From: Pseudomonadota bacterium
GTDB taxonomy: Bacteria > Pseudomonadota > Alphaproteobacteria > Rhizobiales > Xanthobacteraceae
Assembly (NCBI GenBank): GCA_021823875.1
Contig: JAKAMD010000206.1
Coordinates: 1-6,441 of the forward strand
Length of the DNA stretch: 6,441 nt
Reading direction: 5' to 3'
Shown: piece after piece, positions 1 to 4,836 of the stretch
Layout of the letters: each line of letters opens with the position of its first letter
Numbering within the stretch: the first letter of the stretch is position 1
Translations under genes and position numbers: made by a program
The notes under the pieces: model-generated
What the model was told of the DNA's origin: nothing
What the model saw: the letters and a program-made list of their open reading frames with translations, nothing else
Databases searched by the model: none

Positions 1-25
1 CGGTGGCCAAAATTAGGTTAAGTGC

Positions 26-102
26 TGGCGCGCCCGAAGAGATTCGAACTCCTGACCCCCAGATTCGTAGTCTGGTGCTCTATCCAGCTGAGCTACGGGC
101 GC
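26..102 (-). tRNA. tRNA-Arg (anticodon ACG)
   Basis: On the minus strand the sequence folds as a full cloverleaf. The 7-bp acceptor stem pairs GCGCCCG with CGGGCGC. The D arm is GCTC...GAGC. The anticodon stem CCAGA/TCTGG encloses the loop CTACGAA, which gives anticodon ACG. The T arm carries TTCGAAT, with one G-T wobble in its stem. The discriminator base is G and the 3' CCA is encoded (plus-strand tgg at 26-28). In bacteria the ACG tRNA-Arg is normally edited to ICG by TadA and reads CGU, CGC and CGA codons. The gene points the same way as the histidine kinase upstream of it, about 217 bases away, and probably has its own promoter. No convincing terminator is visible in the 25 bases left of it. 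Confidence 0.97.
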
Positions 103-233
103 TTGCCGCCGCCGGCCGCAGGGGCCGCGCGAGCGGGCATTAGCTAACGTCTTGACCGGCCATTGGCAAGTCGGCGCCACCGCTTTCCCGAACATCGCTC
201 AAGCAAAGACGCGATGGCCGCCGCCCTCGCTTG

Positions 234-253
234 AAAAGTGCCTGATGGCAGGC
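234..253 (-). terminator. Weak intrinsic terminator candidate after the histidine kinase
   Basis: Read on the minus strand, a 5-bp hairpin GCCTG-CCAT-CAGGC is followed, after AC, by TTTT. It sits about 67 bases past the kinase stop codon and before the tRNA, where a terminator for the three-gene cluster would be expected. The stem is short and the T tract has only four residues, so termination may be partial or this may be chance. Confidence 0.35.
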
Positions 254-286
254 GCGTCCGCCGCCGCGTCAAGAAATAACCTATTG

Positions 287-302
287 ATAATATTTATATT
301 AT
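287..302. repeat. AT-only 16-bp palindrome downstream of the kinase gene
   Basis: ATAATAT-TT-ATATTAT has perfect 7-bp arms around a 2-base centre. It is made only of A and T in a strongly GC-rich region. It begins about 17 bases after the kinase stop codon. It has no G or C to form a stable RNA stem, so it is a poor intrinsic terminator. It could be a protein-binding or DNA-bending site, or chance; no function is assigned. Confidence 0.5.
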
Positions 303-319
303 TTCGGTGGCAGCAGCGC

Positions 320-1804
320 TCAGGCGCGCACCCGGGCGCCACGATGCGCTTCCAGGTCGATGGCGCGGTCAGGAATGGTGATCCGGAAAGTGGCGCCAAT
401 GGTACCCGGCACCAGCCCGATTTCGCCGCCGTGGGCGCGCACCAGCTCGGCCGCGATGGCAAGCCCCAGCCCGGTACCACCGGCGCGGGTAGAGGCATGG
501 AAAGCCTTGAACAGATTGGCGCGGGCCTTTTCCGGCACGCCCGGTCCGGTGTCCGAGATTTCCAGCACAACCACGGCCCCCTCACGCCGGCCGGTGATGC
601 GGATCTGGTCGCGCGCCGGATCGCGCGTGCCGCGCGCCTCCAGCGCCTGCACCGCGTTGCGCGCGACATTGACCAGCACGCGGAACAATTGCTCGCGGTC
701 GGCCTCCATGGTCAGGCCGCGCTCGACCGAAACGATCCAGCGGATCGGCACGTCGATGGTCAGGCCGAGCGCCTCGTGCACCTCTTCGATCAAGGGCTCG
801 ACCTCGAAGGTCTTGCGTTCGGGCGGCGGCTCGTGCGCGGCCCCGTAAGACAGCGTCGACTGGCAGAAGGCGATGGCGCGCTCCAGCGTCCGCATCAGCT
901 TGGGCGCGAAGCGCTGCACCTTGGGGTCGGGCAAAGTCGAAAGCTGATCCGAGAAAAGCTGCGCGGAAGCGAGCAGGTTGCGCAGATCGTGGTTGATCTT
1001 GGAAACAGCCAGACCAAGCGCCGCCAGCCGGCTGCGCTGATGCAGCATGGAGGCAAGCTCGCGCTGCATGGCCGCGAGCTCCTCCTCGGCCATGCCGATC
1101 TCGTCGGCACGGCCGGAATGGCCGATGACACGTTCGGCATTTTCCGGATCGGCCCGGAAGGCGATCATGTTGTCGGTGATGCGCCGCATCGGCCGCACCA
1201 GTAGATAATTGAGTGCGAGGAACACCAGCGTCGCGGTGATGCCGGAAATCACCAGCGACAGCAGCATGATGTTGACCGAAAAGGTCAGCATCGCCTTGCG
1301 CAGCGGCGCCTCGTCGAGAACAATTTCGAGGAACTGGCCATCGGCCATGGGCGCCGGCCCGACCACGCGGATAACGTCGTCGGGCTTCGCGTAGACCATG
1401 GTGTCGAACGCCTCCATGATGGCGCTCCACCAGGTCACGTCGCGCATGTCGATGTCCTGCTCGACCGCAGACGGCACATTGGCGGCGGCCAGCATGCGGC
1501 GTTGATTGCCCATCTTCATCGCCACCGCGCGGGCGCCGATGCTGTTCAATATCTGTTTGGCCAGACTCTCCGGCACCATGCCGCTAGGCGCGGCATCGAG
1601 CACCAGTGCGGCAGTATGTGCCGCCGCCAGCCGGTCATTGAGCCAGTTGAGCCGGAAATTGGCGATCGACGGAACATAGATCAGCACTTCCGCCACCATC
1701 ACGAACAGGGTGGTGAGAAACAGCAGCTTGCCGGACAGGCCGAGGCGCAATCTGCGCCCGCCATGCGCCGCCTGAGCTTCCTGTGTCTCGGTGCTCGTTT
1801 CCAA
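320..1804 (-). CDS. HAMP-domain sensor histidine kinase, no adjacent response regulator
   Basis: This 494-residue inner-membrane histidine kinase would sense a signal, autophosphorylate on His and pass the phosphate to an unlinked response regulator. TM1 is near residues 26-47. A periplasmic region at about 48-172 matches no sensor domain I recognise. TM2 is near 175-203. A HAMP linker follows (Pro205, then the DEIG motif near 234-237). The H-box is KINHDLRN with His272. The ATPase domain shows an N-box (NVARNAVQAL, Asn379 and Asn383), a G1 box (DTGPGVP, Asp418) and a G2 box (GTGLGLAI, 443-450). The only cysteine is Cys314. The start is TTG: a GAGG Shine-Dalgarno lies 5 bases upstream and overlaps the stop of the preceding gene, and no ATG occurs before residue 36, inside TM1. 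Translation is probably coupled to the oxidoreductase gene. The kinase call is firm; its ligand and partner are unknown. Confidence 0.93.
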   Translation of the reverse strand: METSTETQEAQAAHGGRRLRLGLSGKLLFLTTLFVMVAEVLIYVPSIANFRLNWLNDRLAAAHTAALVLDAAPSGMVPESLAKQILNSIGARAVAMKMGNQRRMLAAANVPSAVEQDIDMRDVTWWSAIMEAFDTMVYAKPDDVIRVVGPAPMADGQFLEIVLDEAPLRKAMLTFSVNIMLLSLVISGITATLVFLALNYLLVRPMRRITDNMIAFRADPENAERVIGHSGRADEIGMAEEELAAMQRELASMLHQRSRLAALGLAVSKINHDLRNLLASAQLFSDQLSTLPDPKVQRFAPKLMRTLERAIAFCQSTLSYGAAHEPPPERKTFEVEPLIEEVHEALGLTIDVPIRWIVSVERGLTMEADREQLFRVLVNVARNAVQALEARGTRDPARDQIRITGRREGAVVVLEISDTGPGVPEKARANLFKAFHASTRAGGTGLGLAIAAELVRAHGGEIGLVPGTIGATFRITIPDRAIDLEAHRGARVRA

Positions 1805-1811
1805 AACGGCC

Positions 1812-3242
1812 TCAACCGAAAATGCGCAGCCACCTGATGATGCGCCGCACCATAGGGCGCGTCAAACGCGGCACAAAAAAGTCGATGGCGACGCGTTTGC
1901 TGATTTCCGACAGCGTCGGATACGGCAGAACAACACCGGTCAGTGCCCGGATATTCATCTTCTGGGAGATCGCCAGAATCCAGGTCGCGATCAGTTCGCC
2001 GGCCTCAGCGCCGACGATTGTCGCGCCGAGTATCATACCCTTCTTGTCGGTGATGACCTTGATATGACCATGGGTCTCGCGCTCGGCCTGAGCGCGGTCG
2101 TTGTCGTGATAGGGCCAACGCAGAATACGAATCTTCTTGAAGCCGCGCGCGCGCGCCTGCGCTTCGGTAAGACCGGCCTGCGCCAGTTCCGGCTCGGTAT
2201 AAGTCACCCAGGAAACCGCATCGTTGGAAACGCGCACCGGCAAGCGGAACAGCGCGTTCCGGATCACCAGGCCGGCGTGATAATTGGCGGCGTGGGTGAA
2301 CTGCAGCTGGCCGGCGGCAACATCGCCGATGGCATAGACGCGGCTGTTGCTGGTTTTCAGCTTCTTGTTCACCTTTATGCCGGTGCGGTCATAACGGATG
2401 CGGGCGGCTTCGAGATCGAGGCCATCGGTGGTTGGCTTGCGGCCGGCGGCAATCAAAAGATGCGTGCCTTCGACCATGTCCACTTCGGCATCGCCTTCCA
2501 GCGTCACCGACACGCTGTGGCCCATATGGTCGACATGACCGACCTTGACCCCGCTCTTGATGACGATGCCTTCGCGCTCGAGTTGGGCGAGCACGATGCC
2601 CGCCGCTTCCGGATCGTCCTTGGCGAGCGGCGTCGCCGCTTCCAGCACGGTCACCTGGCTGCCCAGGCGGCGGAAGGCCTGCGCCATTTCCAGCCCGATG
2701 GGACCGGCGCCGATCACGATCAAGCGCTGCGGCAGTGCCGTCAGATTGAAGATGTTTTCGTCGGTAAAATAAGGACCATTATCGAGGCCGGAGATCGGCG
2801 GCACCGAAGCCGTCGAGCCGGTCGCGATCACAAAACGCCGGGCGCGAATTTCATATTGATCGCCGACCAAGACCGTACGGCGGTCCTTGAACTTGGCGTG
2901 ACCTTGGATGACGTGCACCCCGAGGCCGGTAAAGCGCTCGACCGAATCGGTCGGCGCGATCGCGGCGATCACCTGCTGCACGTGCGCGTGCACCTTGATG
3001 AAGTCGACACTCGCGCTCGCCTTCACGCCGAAGGGGGCCGCGGTGCGCGCGAGCGCGGCACGCTTGGCCGCCGCCAGCAGCGCCTTCGACGGTACGCAGC
3101 CGGTGTTGAGGCAGTCGCCGCCCATCTTGTGGCGCTCGACCAGCACGCACGACACACCGAAGGCGGCGGCCGCCGCAGCCACCGACAGGCCGCCGGAACC
3201 GCCGCCGATGACGCAAATGTCTGGTTTGAGTGTTTCCGCCAT
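1812..3242 (-). CDS. FAD-dependent pyridine nucleotide-disulfide oxidoreductase (MerA/Lpd-like)
   Basis: This 476-residue cytoplasmic flavoenzyme belongs to the class I disulfide oxidoreductases (dihydrolipoamide dehydrogenase, glutathione reductase, mercuric reductase). In order it shows the FAD Rossmann motif GGGSGG (13-18), the redox-active CLNTGC motif (Cys44, Cys49), the ATG motif (140-142), the NAD(P) motif GAGPIG (178-183), the second FAD motif RVYAIGDVA (301-309) and a C-terminal dimerisation domain. Glu201 after the second Rossmann strand, with no following arginines, favours NADH over NADPH (inference). The usual catalytic HPT is YPT here (Tyr441), as in mercuric reductase, but the MerA C-terminal cysteine pair and N-terminal metal-binding domain are absent. 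It is therefore unlikely to be a true MerA or an Lpd of a 2-oxoacid dehydrogenase. An in-frame extension upstream of this ATG would overlap the TVP38 gene and lacks family similarity, so 3242 is preferred. The substrate is unknown. Confidence 0.93.
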   Translation of the reverse strand: MAETLKPDICVIGGGSGGLSVAAAAAAFGVSCVLVERHKMGGDCLNTGCVPSKALLAAAKRAALARTAAPFGVKASASVDFIKVHAHVQQVIAAIAPTDSVERFTGLGVHVIQGHAKFKDRRTVLVGDQYEIRARRFVIATGSTASVPPISGLDNGPYFTDENIFNLTALPQRLIVIGAGPIGLEMAQAFRRLGSQVTVLEAATPLAKDDPEAAGIVLAQLEREGIVIKSGVKVGHVDHMGHSVSVTLEGDAEVDMVEGTHLLIAAGRKPTTDGLDLEAARIRYDRTGIKVNKKLKTSNSRVYAIGDVAAGQLQFTHAANYHAGLVIRNALFRLPVRVSNDAVSWVTYTEPELAQAGLTEAQARARGFKKIRILRWPYHDNDRAQAERETHGHIKVITDKKGMILGATIVGAEAGELIATWILAISQKMNIRALTGVVLPYPTLSEISKRVAIDFFVPRLTRPMVRRIIRWLRIFG

Positions 3243-3279
3243 GCCCCTGAAAACTCTGCGCGCGACAATAACCCAGATT

Positions 3280-4068
3280 CTACTCGATGACGCGGGCGCG
3301 CCGGCGCAGCCGCTTGACCGCGACCGGCAGCAGCGCCAGCAGGCCGAGCGCAACCAGCGCGCCGAGCAATTCCGGCGTCAGAATATCCCTGGCATTGAAA
3401 GCCAGACGGCAGCCGGTATGGCCGGCCGCCACGCAGGCGTCATAGGCATTTTTCTGGGCGGTGATGATGCTGTCGAGGCCGGTCCCGGCGAAAGCATAGG
3501 CGATGGCGCCAGGAATGACGCCGAGCCCGGTCGCGAGCACGAAGGTGCAGAGCCTCACCCCGGCAAAGGCTGGGACCAGATTAACCAGGAAGAACGGAAA
3601 GGCCGGTACCAGCCGCAGGAACAGGAGATAGCTGAGGGCGTCGGCGCGGAAACCTTCCGCCAGCTTGGCGGCCTTCGGGCCGGCACGCTTTAGCAGCGGC
3701 TCGCCCAGGGCGGTGCGCGCAATCAGAAAGATGATGGTCGCGCCCACGGTCGCGCCGACCACCGCCGCCGCCGCGCCGACCGCCAGCCCGAACAAGAACC
3801 CGCCGATGACCGAGAGGAAAACCGCCCCCGGCAGCGACAGGGCAACGGTCACAATATAAAGTGCGACATAGGCGAGAACCGCCAGAGCCTGGTGCGCCTC
3901 GACAAAGCCGGCGATGGCGGCGTGGTGCCGCACCAGCGCCTCCAGCGAGATCATGCCGCGGCCGACGGTGGCATAGACGGCCACCGCGGTCAGCACGATC
4001 GCGATCAGGGGCAGCAACCGGCGGACAAGGCCGCGCGGCCGGCTATCGGTCGGGGGACTTGCGGACAT
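3280..4068 (-). CDS. TVP38/TMEM64 family (VTT/DedA-like) inner-membrane protein
   Basis: This 262-residue polytopic membrane protein has the SNARE-associated/VTT fold shared with DedA and TMEM41/VMP1 proteins, some of which act in lipid scrambling or membrane homeostasis. Hydrophobic segments lie near residues 16-36, 62-82, 84-117, 146-170, 173-196 and 235-252. The family signature is clear: LSLPGAVFLSVIGGFLFG (78-94) and, near 148-170, the reentrant segment FLRLVPAFPFF with N163 and the following G. The loop before the last helix carries Cys212 and Cys220. The start at ATG 4068 is chosen because the hydrophobic N-terminus follows normally; in-frame GTG codons at 4074 and 4083 are alternatives. 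No strong Shine-Dalgarno is visible for any of them. It is the first gene of the minus-strand cluster, 37 bases before the oxidoreductase, and diverges from rpmH. The family is certain; the transported or moved substrate is not known. Confidence 0.92.
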   Translation of the reverse strand: MSASPPTDSRPRGLVRRLLPLIAIVLTAVAVYATVGRGMISLEALVRHHAAIAGFVEAHQALAVLAYVALYIVTVALSLPGAVFLSVIGGFLFGLAVGAAAAVVGATVGATIIFLIARTALGEPLLKRAGPKAAKLAEGFRADALSYLLFLRLVPAFPFFLVNLVPAFAGVRLCTFVLATGLGVIPGAIAYAFAGTGLDSIITAQKNAYDACVAAGHTGCRLAFNARDILTPELLGALVALGLLALLPVAVKRLRRRARVIE

Positions 4069-4114
4069 GACCACTATATACACGCAGAACTGGGAGCTGC
4101 GGCCGGGGGTTCAC

Positions 4115-4132
4115 CGCCTTGTGAGGCGTTTT
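4115..4132 (+). other. Terminator-like hairpin in the divergent region
   Basis: On the plus strand CGCCT-TGTG-AGGCG forms a 5-bp stem and is followed directly by TTTT. No plus-strand gene ends here, because the gene to the left is on the minus strand. If it works, it would stop antisense transcription leaving the TVP38 gene before it reaches the rpmH promoter. On the minus strand it would be a hairpin in the TVP38 leader without a T tract. Confidence 0.3.
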
Positions 4133-4144
4133 GACCAAATGGTC
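4133..4144. promoter_or_regulatory. Possible operator: inverted repeat GACCAAATGGTC
   Basis: GACCA-AA-TGGTC has perfect 5-bp arms. It lies between the TVP38 start (about 65 bases away) and the rpmH promoter (about 30 bases away). Short symmetric sites of this kind are typical of dimeric repressors. No regulator gene is in the window, so the binding protein cannot be named, and a chance repeat remains possible. Confidence 0.3.
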
Positions 4145-4174
4145 CCCCGCCGCCCGCCGGGACCCATCCTCGCA

Positions 4175-4203
4175 TTGACGCGCCGGGGCCCCTCCCTTAT
4201 AAG
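4175..4203 (+). promoter_or_regulatory. Sigma70-type promoter for rpmH-rnpA-yidC
   Basis: A -35 box TTGACG (4175-4180) and a -10 box TATAAG (4198-4203) are separated by 17 bases, each matching the consensus at five of six positions. Transcription would start near 4210, leaving a leader of about 100 bases before rpmH. This is the best promoter match seen in the window and fits a highly expressed ribosomal protein operon. Confidence 0.65.
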
Positions 4204-4230
4204 CCGCGCAAATTCCCGTGCCGATCCGAC

Positions 4231-4244
4231 AAAACCCGGGTTTT
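4231..4244. repeat. 14-bp perfect palindrome in the rpmH leader
   Basis: AAAACCCGGGTTTT is a perfect palindrome about 20 bases after the predicted transcription start. In RNA it could form a 5-bp stem with a CCGG loop ending in U residues, a weak attenuator-like shape. In DNA it could be an operator. The function is unknown. Confidence 0.5.
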
Positions 4245-4311
4245 CATGGTGCATGGGGGGCGGTTTTTGCGCGTCCCCGGTACCACGGCGCGACCAGCGG
4301 AGAACTTAATC

Positions 4312-4446
4312 GTGAAGCGGACCTACCAACCGAGCAAGCTTGTGCGCAAGCGTCGTCACGGTTTCCGCACGCGCATGGCCACCAAGGGCGGACGCAAGGT
4401 CCTGTCGGCGCGGCGCGGACGCGGACGCAAGCGGCTTTCTGCCTGA
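4312..4446 (+). CDS. rpmH: 50S ribosomal protein L34
   Basis: This 44-residue, very basic protein is a component of the large ribosomal subunit. The conserved L34 opening KRTYQPSKLVRKRRHGF and the closing GRKVLSARRGRGRKRLSA are intact, and the length is the family norm. The start is GTG at 4312, supported by a GGAGA Shine-Dalgarno (4299-4303) eight bases upstream and by the family's fixed N-terminus. An in-frame ATG at 4246 would add 22 unrelated residues and is rejected. It is the first gene of the rpmH-rnpA-yidC operon, driven by the promoter at 4175-4203. A GC-rich hairpin region separates it from rnpA, which would suit the much greater need for L34 than for RnpA. Confidence 0.97.
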   Translation: MKRTYQPSKLVRKRRHGFRTRMATKGGRKVLSARRGRGRKRLSA

Positions 4447-4452
4447 GCGCCA

Positions 4453-4476
4453 GCGCCCGGGCGCCCATGGGGGCGC
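4453..4476 (+). promoter_or_regulatory. Overlapping GC-rich hairpins between rpmH and rnpA
   Basis: GCGCCCGGGCGC (4453-4464) is a perfect palindrome. The second GCGCCC (4461-4466) also pairs with GGGCGC (4471-4476) around a 4-base ATGG loop. The first GCGCCC (4453-4458) could instead pair with the last GGGCGC. The G run at 4469-4473, the only Shine-Dalgarno-like sequence for rnpA, lies in the second hairpin, so folding could limit rnpA translation. No U tract follows, so it is not an intrinsic terminator. Confidence 0.45.
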
Positions 4477-4485
4477 ATGGTTTGC

Positions 4486-4836
4486 ATGGAACGGCTCAGG
4501 CAACGGGCAGACTTCCTGGCCGCGGCTTCGGGGACTAAGGTTCCGGCCGCCGGTTTCGTGCTGCAGGCGCGCAAGCGATCCGACCAAGGGCCGGCGCGTT
4601 TCGGCTTTACGGTGTCGAAAAAGGTCGGCAATGCGGTCGAACGCAACCGGGTCCGCCGCCGGCTGCGCGAGATCGTGCGACTTGCGGCGGCGAACCGGAC
4701 ACGCGCCGGTCATGATTATGTGCTGATCGGACGACGCGCGGCTTTGCAGCTGCCGTTTGCCCGGATCGCGAAGGATTTCGAGGGCGCGCTGCAGCGTGCG
4801 CATCAGGGGCGCGACGGCAAGACGGAAACCCGATGA
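4486..4836 (+). CDS. rnpA: Ribonuclease P protein component
   Basis: This 116-residue basic protein is the protein subunit of RNase P. It binds the catalytic RNA and the 5' leader of precursor tRNAs to support their 5' maturation. It begins RLRQRADFLAAA, continues with the central strand region GFTVSKKVGNAVERN (40-54), and has the diagnostic RNR motif ERNRVRRRLREIVR (52-65). DYVLIGRR (77-84) follows, as expected. The length is typical. The start is uncertain between ATG 4486 (MERLRQ, which matches the N-terminus I recall for relatives) and ATG 4477 (three residues longer). The G run at 4469-4473 is 12 or 3 bases from these, neither ideal. The gene starts 39 bases after rpmH, and its stop overlaps the yidC start in an ATGA. 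Confidence 0.95.
   Translation: MERLRQRADFLAAASGTKVPAAGFVLQARKRSDQGPARFGFTVSKKVGNAVERNRVRRRLREIVRLAAANRTRAGHDYVLIGRRAALQLPFARIAKDFEGALQRAHQGRDGKTETR

Noticed and set aside
1..102. tRNA-Arg as an attachment site for an integrated element
   Set aside because: tRNA-Arg genes are often used by integrases, but the 3' end faces the window edge, and no integrase, direct repeat or composition change can be seen.
139..169. Possible tRNA promoter on the minus strand (TTGCCA and GCTAAT)
   Set aside because: The spacing is 19 bases and the -10 match is only four of six. The location is right, but the evidence is too weak to annotate.
152..1204. A 350-codon open frame on the plus strand
   Set aside because: It is antisense to the histidine kinase, with low-complexity Arg, His and Gly composition and no motif.
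1791..3290. A roughly 500-codon open frame on the plus strand
   Set aside because: It is antisense to the flavin oxidoreductase, whose motifs are unmistakable on the minus strand. The plus-strand product has no recognisable fold.
3243..3353. N-terminal extension of the oxidoreductase by 37 residues
   Set aside because: It would overlap the end of the TVP38 gene and adds Cys- and Arg-rich sequence unlike the family. The ATG at 3242 places the FAD motif at the normal distance from the N-terminus.
4075..4080. TATATA on the minus strand as a -10 box for the TVP38 gene
   Set aside because: It sits only about six bases before the ATG and has no -35 partner at 16-18 bases, so it would require a nearly leaderless mRNA.
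4246..4311. Longer rpmH product starting at ATG 4246
   Set aside because: It adds 22 residues never seen in L34, and the good Shine-Dalgarno is placed for the GTG at 4312.
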